From: Selaginella moellendorffii
Taxonomy: Eukaryota; Streptophyta; Lycopodiopsida; Selaginellales; Selaginellaceae
Assembly: GCF_000143415.4 (NCBI RefSeq)
Contig: NW_003314347.1
Location: 83,038-147,037 of the forward strand
DNA length: 64,000 nucleotides
Reading direction: 5' to 3'
Part shown: positions 53,934 to 63,430 of the stretch, piece by piece
Layout: every line of letters begins with the position of its first letter
How positions within the stretch are numbered: the stretch's first letter is position 1
Made by a program: the position numbers and the translations under genes
Notes under the pieces: model-generated
The model's database searches: none
The model's input: only the letters and a program-made list of their open reading frames with translations
Told to the model about the DNA's origin: nothing

Positions 53934-55737
53934 ATGGCGATGGCGGTGGCGCCCAGCGCCTCCGACTCCGATCTCGCCTTCCAAATGCAGATGAACGAGG
54001 CGCTGGCGGCATCGATGGGCATTGACACGCTGGATGATCGCGGAAAAGGTGAGAAGACGGCCGGATTTTGGCAGATGGTGATACTGGTTTCTCGTTTCTA
54101 GCTGGATGGAGGAGCAAGCTCCTGGGCGTGGAGGGCGACGCGGCGCTGGCAATTCGCGTCCAGGAAATGGAGCTGGAGGCGCTCCAGAAGCAGGAGGAGG
54201 ATCGCGGCAAAGCGGCCAAGCTGCTCAAAGCGCTCAACGAGAGCGCGGACCAGCTGCTCCACGACGAGGCAATGGCTCGCGAGATCGATGAGATGGACGA
54301 GGGGGAGTGGGAGGAGAATGGTGACTTGTACGAGCGGCCTTTCCAGTCGGGGATCACGGGGACGTTCTTCCGGGTTTTTTTCAAAGGCTACTCGGTTTCC
54401 GAGGGTGGTGTGATCGTCGGTGCCGCTCTTGGTGGATCGATCATGGATTCCAGTGGAAACGAGCTCCTCCAGCTCAAGAGATACGTCGCAACTCCCACCG
54501 GGAAGAACGTCGCGCAGTACTATGCTCTCGTTGACGTTCTCAAGTCGGCTCAGTCCATGGGAGCTCGCAAGATCATTGCTTACACGGACTCTCGCCCTCT
54601 CAATAACCAGGTGGGGGTTCTTCTTTTCTTTCGCCAACTTTCCTGATTCAGACGCTTCGTTTCTTTTTCTTTCCTAGATCAAGGGATATTGGAGCGTCTC
54701 TACAAAGGCTATGAAGGCCGAGTATGACAAGGCAATCGGGCTCATCGATAGTTTCGAGTCGTTTGATATCAACCTTGCCCTCCACGGAGAGAACTGGCCA
54801 GCAGACAATCTAGCAAAGTCGGTCTCGATCAGCCAGAGGCAAAACACGGCTTCCAGCAGCAGGTCCATGTTTCACTGCGTCATTTGCCTCGAGGACGTCC
54901 AGGATGCGGACATTTACACTCTCACCGAGTGCTCTCACAAGTTTTGCTCATCGTGCGTGAAGCAGCACGTCGAGGCTACAGTGACAACCGGGCGGACTTT
55001 CCCGGTGGCTTGCCCGCAAGTCGAGTGCACGAAGAAGTTCACCGAGGGCGAGTGCAAGAAGCTGCTGTCCGAGGTGGCTCTCAAAGTTTTCATGAAGAAG
55101 ATAGAGGAGGAGCGCATCCCTGATGCGGAGAGAGTCTATTGCCCGTATCCAAACTGCTCGGACTTGATGGATAGAAGGACTTTCCTCGACCCCAAGCCCC
55201 GGAAGTTGTGTGGAGCTTGCCACAGATACTTCTGCCTCGACTGCCGAGTTCCCTGGCATACATTCTCGACTTGTGCTGGATACCAGCGGCTGCCTCTCGA
55301 CTTAAAAGATGCCGCAGACGCAAAGCTCTACAGGCTCGCGGAGAACCAGAACTGGAGGCAGTGCAAGCAGTGTAGGCGGATGATTGAGCTCTTGGAAGGG
55401 TGCTACCACATGACTTGCAGGTATGATTTTTCTGCCTCGTTCTTTTTCTTGTGAATGATACTCGGTGTTCTGGTGCTATAGGTGTGGCTGCGAGTTTTGT
55501 TATACCTGTGGCATGGAGTACCGGAATAAGATACAAATGTGCACCTGCAACCTCTGGGACGACCGCTACATTATTAGAGAGGAAGAAGAGTTCTCGGACG
55601 ATGGAAGCGGCAGTGACGTCGAAATGGATCTTCGCGACCCGTTCTACAAGACGCAGCTCTGTAGATACTTCGCCAACGGGCACTGTCGTCATGGAGTCAA
55701 CTGCAGGTTTGCTCACGGTAATCACGAGCTGAGATAA
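53934..55737 (+). CDS. RNase H-like + RBR E3 ubiquitin ligase with C-terminal CCCH zinc finger
   Basis: Exons 53934-54048, 54102-54610, 54678-55420 and 55482-55737 encode 540 residues. In order: a helical N-terminus; an RNase H-like fold (about 110-250; GGVIVGAALGG, AQYYALVDVLKSA, YTDSRPLNNQIKGYW, PADNLAK); RING1 (CVICLEDVQDADIYTLTECS, about 273-320); IBR (CGACHRYFCLDC); RING2 with the likely catalytic Cys in LLEGCYHMTC (about residue 449); an acidic linker; and a CCCH finger (CRYFANGHCRHGVNCRFAH) at the end. RBR ligases pass ubiquitin through the RING2 Cys. Plant RBRs with an RNase H-like domain are known (ARI-like class), but the final CCCH finger, typical of RNA-binding proteins, is unusual. 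RNase H active-site residues are mostly lost (first Asp absent, Glu replaced by Gln in AQYYAL), so that domain probably binds rather than cleaves nucleic acid. Confidence 0.9.
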
Positions 55738-55873
55738 AAACTTTATACTTTTTTTTGGTCCTGGAGAAGAATAGAGTTCTAGGAGTGAGTCAAGGCCAGG
55801 TTTTTAGATTTAGGAGGAACTCTCAAGGCCAGGTTTTTAGATATCGGAGCTTAGTGGAGAGGAAAGGCATTCT

Positions 55874-56266
55874 ATGGCGCAGGAAAATCCCAAGAGCGTA
55901 CTGAAGCACGTATTGCTGGCGAGATTCAAGCCCGAGATCTCGGAAGAAGAGGTTGCATCTCTGATTGCTGGTTACGAGGCGCTTCCACAGTCGATTGAAG
56001 CGATGAAAGGCTTTGAGTGGTATGTATCTTCCTTTCTTTTCCTTCTCATCCAACCTCTTTTTTGGGACAGGGGCACCGATGTGAGCGTGGAGAACCTCCA
56101 CCAGGATTTCACTCATGTTTTCACCTCCACTTTCGAGTCTCCGGAGGGGCGAGATGCGTACCTTGTCCATCCCGCGCACACGGCCTACGCAAATAAACTC
56201 CTTCCGGCCCTGGACAAGGTGATCGTTTTGGATTTCCACCCAAAGGTTGTTTGTCATCGCAGCTGA
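55874..56266 (+). CDS. Stress-responsive A/B barrel (Dabb) domain protein
   Basis: Exons 55874-56019 and 56071-56266 encode 113 residues, a single Dabb domain: KHVLLARFKPEISEEEVASL, ALPQSIEAMKGFEWGTDVS, the family's conserved DFTHVFTSTFESPEGRDAYL and HPAHTAYANKLLPALDKVIV. Members (HS1, POP3/SP1, At3g17210-type) are small stable dimeric beta-barrel proteins, some with antimicrobial activity or roles in heat and boiling stability, and others act as cyclases such as olivetolic acid cyclase. Catalytic His and Tyr residues of the cyclase type cannot be assigned from sequence alone. The C-terminal HPKVVCHRS tail is longer than the usual DYxP end, and its coding sequence merges with the adjacent PPR pseudogene, so the last codons may have been altered by that junction. 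Confidence 0.88.
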   Translation: MAQENPKSVLKHVLLARFKPEISEEEVASLIAGYEALPQSIEAMKGFEWYVSSFLFLLIQPLFWDRGTDVSVENLHQDFTHVFTSTFESPEGRDAYLVHPAHTAYANKLLPALDKVIVLDFHPKVVCHRS

Positions 56267-57010
56267 ACCAAAGCTGTTCAATCTAAAAGCTTTCCAAGTT
56301 TTTCCTAGCGCCCTGGGTGCTCGAGAACAAGACGTAAGGTGCCGAGTTCTCTGGATCCAACTTGAGACCTTTATCGGCAGCTCTCGCCGCCGCCTCGACA
56401 TTCCCGTGAGCTTTGCAAGCGCTCAGGTACGCCATTCATCCAATGCCACTGGAGATCCCGTCCGTCAAAGCCTCTCCCTCGTAGAGCTGTCCCAGCCGTC
56501 CGAGCAGATCAACGGCACACGCGTAGTGATCTTTCTCGAGGCAAACTCCATGGTAGCCTTGCATGGAACCCAAGAAAAACATTGTTTTAGAGAGCTTGCC
56601 TGGTTGCAAGCCGAGAGAACGTTGGTATGCTCTTGAGGGTCATTCTCAAGAACAAGTCTAGAGTGTCCCATGGTGAGCATAGGCCGTATTCCACGACTCT
56701 GTATCCCATAATTGGAAGTCCTTGAAGATCTTTCTTGCGTTGCTGAGATGACCACACTGGTAGCAACGCATTTTGGATCCTGGTCCTGAGACACGATCTA
56801 TAGTCACTTAGCATGCTTGCGTGAACGAGTTTTACAGTGCATCAAACACGACTATGCTCATAAGGTTAGGGAGGTAGCGGATATGCCTGGTGCAAGCGTC
56901 ATAGTCCTTTCCTCTTGGAAAGAGAATGAAAGACGTTCTTAACAATATCATGGATGCCATGAGAAGGTTGGCAAAATCGGATTGAGAAAGATAACTATTC
57001 CTTGCCAATA
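56265..57010 (-). pseudogene. Truncated PPR pseudogene, copy of the 59451-61169 gene
   Basis: The minus strand repeats the 3' end of the PPR gene at 59451-61169 closely: AAAGCTTTCCA, GGGTGCTCGAGAACAAGAC, then the same repeats (LGRLGQLHEAEALTDGISS-equivalent) up to about 56640. It then continues with shuffled and deleted pieces: TTAGCATGCTTGCGTGAACGAG, and near 56960-57000 AGAAGGTTGGCAAA and CGGATTGAGAAAG, both from the far 5' part of the gene. Several frames are broken. The internal two-thirds of the parent gene is missing. Confidence 0.85.
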
Positions 57011-58301
57011 AGTTCAGGTGAAAGATTATCACCAAAGTAGAGAGTCAAAAGGTTATATATTATTATGAATTCTTACCACCAAAAATCTATGATTAAATAC
57101 ATTTTATTTTTCAGGGAAAGTATAGAAGCATTTGCTTTGCATTGCAGGTAGCGCTTAATAGTAGTGTTATTTTTATTTACTAATCCAGTTGATTAAATGA
57201 AAGTTTATAATTATAAATATGTTTATAATGTATTTAAACACAAGATTAATTTTATTGAATATCAAGAATATAATAGGAAGTGTTTAGGAAAATTTATAAA
57301 TTATAAATACAAGATTAATCTAAATGAATAACAACCGTTAGCTGGTAGAATATTCAAGCATATTCTAGGTATGTCCTACAGGTTTGCTTAAGCAAACCAA
57401 AAATCAAGTAAAAAATCAAGTAAAACATATAAGTGAACAATTGAATAAAGTTGAGATTTGTTTAATAAATTTTTTTAATGACTTCAGTTATGTAGAGAAT
57501 AATGTGTAAGTAAAACAATAGAATTTTCTTTTCTAGTTATTTAATTTTAAATAAGAAATAATACGTGTAACTGGTGCTTATTTATAATAGTTCTAGATTT
57601 TAAAAGAATTAAAGAAAGCAAATGATATAGAAAAATCACATCCTAGAAAATACTTGGATATTTTAAGAATATTCATTACCCTTGCAAGGCCCCCAATGAA
57701 CTTGCTGCAAATGAAGACGGTGGGCACAACCTGCAAATTGCCCATTATCCGGGCCAGGTTATGCTTTTTTCTGGTGGAAGAATTGCATCAAATCTAATCT
57801 GAAGCTAAGTCTTCTTAGAGTAATTTAATGGAAGTTTTTTATGCTTAATTTGTCAAGAAGTTTGAAGAGGTTGGCCTAGGGTTTGCTCCCTATTCATTTC
57901 ATAAGAGTATTCATTGTCATATAATTATTCATAAAATGACAAAAACATATTGTACAATGTAGAATATATTTTATAGAGCTGATGGAACATAATTTTAGTA
58001 AACATTGAGGTAATAAGAGTATTATATTATTATTTATATAGATGGGGAAAGTCTCTAAGTATTAAAAGAAAAATATTAGATTATTAAAATTATCTATGCT
58101 AAGATGCACAAGGAAGAAATATTCTTTTGTTACTAAATCAAATACTAATACAATTTTCATATATAGTAAAATTGAAAAGACAGGCACTAATCCAAGCTAA
58201 ACTAAATACTCATAAATAAACACAAATTTATTTATAAAATATACTTATTTATATTATTATTGAAGATAAAAAATATCAATTAAAACTAAAACCTGTAATT
58301 G
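57011..58301. other. AT-rich block, no recognised gene
   Basis: About 1.3 kb of A/T-rich sequence rich in AATAAATTTATA-type words. No open frame longer than about 60 codons, transposon domain, tRNA or clear repeat was recognised. Confidence 0.5.
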
Positions 58302-59225
58302 CTACATTTTAGAACTCCATATGCAAACTTGAGCTTGATAATCATTTATAGCCACTTGTCCTGTATTTTCAACACATACCATTAATGTTAGCCAACAATA
58401 TCCATTACATCTCACACCTGAATTCCATAATGCTCCATTTATAGATGTATAAATAACCAAGTTACCATTCATATGAAATGTAAGGTGACAAGACCATCCT
58501 CTTGGCTTAGATGATTTAGTTGACCATATAGCATAGTTTGGAGTATGAGTTATTCCTTCATAAAGTACAAGATTACAATCATCTTGCATAACAAGATAAT
58601 ATTGACCATTAGGTGATATAAGCATTCTGTTGGTTTTTAATGTTGATATTCCAGAAAGATATGGTCCAGTTTTCAAGCATGATCTAAAAAGCCAACAATC
58701 AGGTCCAGAATAACCATCATCATTTTGATACAAAGCCAAACTTGAGTATTTTGAAACATTAAACATGTACTCTTGGATTTGAAATTCCTCATTACTAATT
58801 GAATAGCTTATGGTATATCTTCCATGTGTTATTTCTACTGTACCATAATTACTAATGTCTTGAGCAGCCAATAATCTATATAATCTCTCAAAGTTATAAC
58901 GCAAACTTAATCCTGGTTGCATTACACCCCAAGATGGAAATATACTACACATCATATTTGAATACCATGGACCATCCAGATGACCACATCTTATAGATAC
59001 CTCTAATAGTCTATTATTAAATTTTAAAATGTTTGCTAAAACCATTTCTCTATAATATGGTTGATTACCAGGTATTCTTCTTATTTCTTTCAAAATAAGA
59101 TCTAAAATAAACTTTTGAGGTAATATGGAATTTGGATTTTCTCGAAATAACTGCATACCAAAGCATGAACTTAGTAAAAGCAAAAAGTAACAGCTTAGAA
59201 GAGTAATATCTTTCCTCAGATCCAT
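58302..59225 (-). CDS. Secreted B-lectin (bulb-type mannose lectin)-domain protein
   Basis: An intronless 307-codon minus-strand frame. The first 23 residues form a hydrophobic signal peptide (KDITLLSCYFLLLLSSCFG). Residues about 25-170 are of unknown type. The C-terminal half has bulb-type lectin repeats: YYLVMQDDCNLVLYEG with the QxDxNxVxY mannose-site pattern, CHLTFHMNGNLVIYTS and VCVENTGQVAIND with degenerate sites, and WNSGV and WSSK words between them. Six or more Cys residues could form disulfides. Such proteins bind mannose glycans outside the cell in defence or self-recognition. The coding sequence is markedly AT-rich (about 35% GC) and matches its AT-rich surroundings rather than nearby genes. 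Integrity over 307 codons in such DNA implies selection. Confidence 0.8.
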   Translation of the reverse strand: MDLRKDITLLSCYFLLLLSSCFGMQLFRENPNSILPQKFILDLILKEIRRIPGNQPYYREMVLANILKFNNRLLEVSIRCGHLDGPWYSNMMCSIFPSWGVMQPGLSLRYNFERLYRLLAAQDISNYGTVEITHGRYTISYSISNEEFQIQEYMFNVSKYSSLALYQNDDGYSGPDCWLFRSCLKTGPYLSGISTLKTNRMLISPNGQYYLVMQDDCNLVLYEGITHTPNYAIWSTKSSKPRGWSCHLTFHMNGNLVIYTSINGALWNSGVRCNGYCWLTLMVCVENTGQVAINDYQAQVCIWSSKM

Positions 59226-59450
59226 AAATCTTAAGTATTTAAGGTTATTAAATAAATAAAGTAATTTATACTTCCAATTTAAGTTATCTTTTATGAAGAA
59301 GACAAAATGATTATATATAGTTTTTATACATTTGTATTTTTGTTTAAAGTTTTGTAGTGTATACTAGGATATTCTAATGGAATTAACTTTTTCTGCCTTG
59401 AGTTTCTGAGGTTGTTTGTCATCGCTAAGTTAGGACCAAAGTATTTCAAT

Positions 59451-61169
59451 CTAAAAGCTTTCCAGAGTTTTACTGGCTCCCTGGGTGCTCGAGAACAAGA
59501 CATAAGGTGCCGAGTTCTCTGGATTCAGCTTGAGAACTCTATCAGCAGCTCTCGCTGCCGCCTCAACATTCCCGTGAGCTTTGCAAGCGCTCAGGTACGC
59601 CATCCATCCAATGCCACTGGAGATCCCGTCCGTCAAAGCCTCTGCCTCGTGGAGCTGTCCCAGCCGTCCGAGCAGATCGACGGCACACGCGTAGTGGTCT
59701 TTCTCGAGGCAAACTCCATGGTCGCCTTGCATGGAAGCCAAGAAAAACATCGCTCTGGAGAGCTTGCCTGCATGGCTGCAAGCAGAGAGAACGTTTGTGA
59801 AAGTTATTGCATTGGGTGGTATGCCCTCTAGGTTCATTCTCAAGAACAAGTCTAGAGTGTCGTGGATCTGCCCGTGGCGGGCATAGGCTGTGAGAATCCC
59901 ATTCCACGACACTTTATCCCTTGATCTCATGTCCTCGAAGATCTTTCTCGCTTCTCTGAGATGACCACACTGTCCATACATGTGAACCAGCGCATTTTGG
60001 ATCTTGGTGCTAAGATAATATTTATAGTCACTTAGCAAGCTTGCGTGAACGAGTTTTCCTTCGTCCACAGCGAGGACACTCCCACAAGCGTCGAGAGCAC
60101 TGATGAAACAAGCCTCGTCCAGTGTAAATCCCTCCAGGTCCATGCAAACGAAAACTCGAAACCCTTCCTTGCCATGCCCGCTCTGGACATATGCGACCAG
60201 CAGAGCAGTCCACAAAACAACGTCTTTGCTTTCAGCACTGTCAAAAATCTCTCTTGCCCGATCAAACTCTCTCGATCTACTGTACATGTTTAGCAGCGAA
60301 GTTGCCACCATCAGGTTTGAATCGTATCCACTTTGAGCAGCAAAACTGTGAATCAGTCGACCAACCGTTAGATCTCCAGCGTCACCACAAGCTTCCAACA
60401 CGCTCACAAAGTTAGCGTCGTCGGGCTTGACACCTTCGACGCTCATGAGCTGGAACAGCCGGATCGCCAAATTGGAATGCCCGTTCTGGGCATATGCAGC
60501 CATCATGGCATTCCATGTCACCTCGTTTTTGGTCCGCATCACATCAAACACAGCCTTGGCCTCTCCAATATTTCCACATTTTCCATACATGTCGACCAGC
60601 GCAGTTCCCACTCGAACGTCACAAAGAATGAAAGTGGAATCAATGCTCTTGTGAACACTCTTGCCTTGTTCTAAGGCATTGCAACTGGAGAATCCATCCA
60701 GAATGCTAATCAGCGTAATTTCATTCGGTCGAATCCCTTCCTGATCCATGAGCTTGAATATGCAAAAGGCTTCTTTGGAATTCCCAGCTTGAGAGTATGC
60801 AGAAATCATTGAGTTCCATGAAACAACATTCTTGAGTGTCGAGGGCATTTTGTCAAAGATATCTCTCGCCTCGCGGATATGCCCGTTCTGGGCATATGCG
60901 GCAAGCATGATAGTCCAGGAGAAAACGTTCCTCTTAGAGATTGAATCGAAGACGTTTTTAGCATCGCTGATGCTGTTGCACTTCCCGTACATGCGTATAA
61001 GAAGGTTGGCAAAGAATGAATCGGATTGAGAAAGATATCCTGCCTCCAGAAGGCTTTGGTGGAGTTTCCTGCCTGTTGTGATTGACTTGCACTGACTGAG
61101 CAAAGCTTCATATGATCTTTTCTCAGTTTTCTCATGACAAACATCCACAAGGCTATTCCTCGATAGCAT
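59451..61169 (-). CDS. PPR protein, PLS class, 572 aa
   Basis: An intronless minus-strand frame. It opens with MLSRNSLVDVCHEKTEKRSY and proceeds through PPR motifs: FFANLLIRMYGKCNSISDAK, NVFSWTIMLAAYAQNGHIRE, VSWNSMISAYSQAGNSKEAF, RPNEITLISILDGFSSC, VGTALVDMYGKCGNIGEAKA and further units, then an E-like end (SSGIGWMAYLSACKAHGNVE, AAARAADRVLKLNPENSAPY, VLFSS). There is no DYW domain. Role: presumed organelle RNA binding. The first residues lack a strong targeting signal, so the true start could be upstream or in a missed 5' exon. A truncated duplicate of the gene's 3' end is at 56265-57010. Confidence 0.88.
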   Translation of the reverse strand: MLSRNSLVDVCHEKTEKRSYEALLSQCKSITTGRKLHQSLLEAGYLSQSDSFFANLLIRMYGKCNSISDAKNVFDSISKRNVFSWTIMLAAYAQNGHIREARDIFDKMPSTLKNVVSWNSMISAYSQAGNSKEAFCIFKLMDQEGIRPNEITLISILDGFSSCNALEQGKSVHKSIDSTFILCDVRVGTALVDMYGKCGNIGEAKAVFDVMRTKNEVTWNAMMAAYAQNGHSNLAIRLFQLMSVEGVKPDDANFVSVLEACGDAGDLTVGRLIHSFAAQSGYDSNLMVATSLLNMYSRSREFDRAREIFDSAESKDVVLWTALLVAYVQSGHGKEGFRVFVCMDLEGFTLDEACFISALDACGSVLAVDEGKLVHASLLSDYKYYLSTKIQNALVHMYGQCGHLREARKIFEDMRSRDKVSWNGILTAYARHGQIHDTLDLFLRMNLEGIPPNAITFTNVLSACSHAGKLSRAMFFLASMQGDHGVCLEKDHYACAVDLLGRLGQLHEAEALTDGISSGIGWMAYLSACKAHGNVEAAARAADRVLKLNPENSAPYVLFSSTQGASKTLESF

Positions 61170-62600
61170 CCAACGGTTACCCCTTTTGAATTAAGAGTTT
61201 TGATTTAATATTTTTAATCTAGTAGGAGCTGTGCATCCAGGGTGAAGCATATCTGCGGTTGCTACTCTTGAATAGAATACTTAGAAGCTAATGCTTCTGA
61301 TGGATCTTACTGCAAATGTAATGTTATCCCTTGCAGTGAAAGTCAATACAAACCTTTTGACAATTTAGCTGTGGTGGCAAATTCTCAAACAGGCAATGGT
61401 CAATCCTTCCTCGTTAAGGTTTCTACGAGCTTGCATAAATTTTTGTGCAAAGATGATTATATATATATATATGCTTGCAGACGCTCTTGTGGCTGAAATA
61501 CTCGGCTGGCATCCTTGGTTTGCTGTGGCAGTTCTCACAGTATGTAGGTTCCAAGCTGCAACATGCTTGAGCAGCGAATTTGTCTTTCAAAATTGGATAG
61601 AAAACCTCTTGAATACTGCATATGTGCCATGGATCTTCCATTAAAAGGATCCTGCCTTTCTCCATTTGCAATTCCCTTTGTAATATGAAACAACTTTTGA
61701 TGATCTGCAGACATCATTAAAATAATTCTTCTACTCTTAACCACCTGATCATTCATCTGATGTGTCTCACATAAAAGACATGTGCACAATCTCCTCATAT
61801 CATTTTGGCCAACCATATTTTGCAGCTGCACCATGATAACACTCTTAAGAAGTCTCACCTCTTTTGTTTGTGGCAACAGCAATACTAAATGCTCACTCTA
61901 ACAAACATAAGAGAGATACTGTGGTTTGTAGAACTTGCAAGTTACTATTAAAGGTTTATTGAGGGATTTGCTAGGGGTTCAAAATGCATAGTAGATATAA
62001 CTGACCAACTTGAAATTTCTTGTTAAATGTATTTGTTTTTGTTCTGCATTTGCTTTAATCCCAAGTTTAGTAGTTGGTAGAGTACTTATATTTTTTATGT
62101 TATGTTGAAATAGCATTAACCTTCGTTTAGCATTATTTTGTGTACTAATTTTAATATCAAGATGCTAAAAGCTTTAGAATTGTTCCAATGTTGCACCACT
62201 CTGGTGTTTTACACTCAAGAGTTTTGTTTTGTTTTGGCTTAAAGCTCTAAAACTTAAGTTTTACTTTGTTGCCCTGATAATATTATATTAAAGTGAATTG
62301 CAAACAAGCTAACATTTTGTTGAAAAGTTCCTCAAATAGATGATAATTTTAGCAAAGTATGACTCTGAGTTTAATTTTAAAAAAAACATTTAAGATTGGC
62401 TAAAGCTTTGAATTATAAAATACTTCTAGAGCAAGAAGAGATCAAAAGAAAAAGATGATGAAGTCTTAACAATAAGTGTTAATATGGAAAAATATTGAAA
62501 TATTTATAAGTTTTTAAAATCAATGAATTTTCTAAAAGGTTGAAAATGTGCTAAGAGGAAGATCATATGTAAGTCAAAACCATTCAGATTAATAAGTGAT
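61170..62600. other. AT-rich intergenic region
   Basis: No gene is supported. Minus-strand frames of about 80-115 codons near 61420-61880 have mixed composition and no family resemblance. A (TA)n microsatellite lies at about 61460-61475. The remainder is low-complexity A/T-rich DNA. Confidence 0.45.
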
Positions 62601-62639
62601 TAACTTTATTGAGTTGGACGAGACAACATGCTTCAAATA

Positions 62640-63430
62640 ACAATTAGACAGAACGAACAAAAGGAAATCATGAGGCATTGCTATGAAAGATAATATAGTG
62701 AACACTCCTTCTATAATTATATAGCTAAGAATGCAAAATTTCTAGCTAACATTATTTTAGAACATGAATTAATGGTAAAGATCATATCATATTTGTCAAG
62801 TATTTGGAAGAAGAATCCCTCAATTCAACTAGAAGGTCTTCATTCAATTTTGTTGACAATACCATTTGAAAAATGGGGGATAGATTCCAATTCTTATAGT
62901 GGTATCACATTAAAAAAGCCTTATCTCAAAGGTAATAGACTACTTTACTAAATGGGTTAAAACAATAACAATTAAAACCAACGTAAAAGGAAGTTATGAT
63001 AAACTTTTTTGTCCAAAATGTATGTATAGCATTTGGTTGCTTGTTAGAGATTGTTATTGACCAAAGCTCATATTTATTCAATGAAGTAGTTAAAACACTA
63101 ATGAGGAAGCTATTGATTAAATATCAATAGTCAATATCATACTATTCACAAGCTAATTGGTTGGTGAAAAGAATAAATAATGTATTGTGCAATATTCTAG
63201 AAAAATTGATTTTTGAAAAAAAGGAAATTGGGACAAAATAATTACTATATCATTATAAATTTATAAAACCACACACAAAGTAATAACAAAGTTCACTCCT
63301 TTTCAATTAATTTATAGGACATAAAATATAATTTCAATTGAGTTAGAAATCCCAAGTTTATGATTAGGGTTGAAGTATGAACTAAGAAGGACTTGCAATT
63401 AAGGCTCATTCAACTTAAAATGATGAATAA
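62640..63430 (+). mobile_element. Decayed Ty3/gypsy integrase (pol) relic
   Basis: Conceptual pieces on the plus strand match plant Ty3/gypsy integrase in order. A worn PFEKWGIDSNSYSG corresponds to the family's PFExWGIDFxGP, then DYFTKWVKT, a middle LFNEVVKTLMRKL, SYYSQANWLVKRIN (family YHPQANGQxExxN), and finally THKVITKFTPFQLIY and ELEIPSL (family TxxxxTPFxLVYGxEAxxPxExxxPS). Many stops and frameshifts occur, and the catalytic Asp-Asp-Glu cannot all be placed. No LTRs were recognised within the window; the element may run past 64000. It is inactive. Confidence 0.75.

Noticed and set aside
61423-61882. Minus-strand frames of 80-115 codons downstream of the lectin/PPR area
   Set aside because: The two frames overlap in different phases and show no consistent motif; probably chance frames in transposon-derived DNA.
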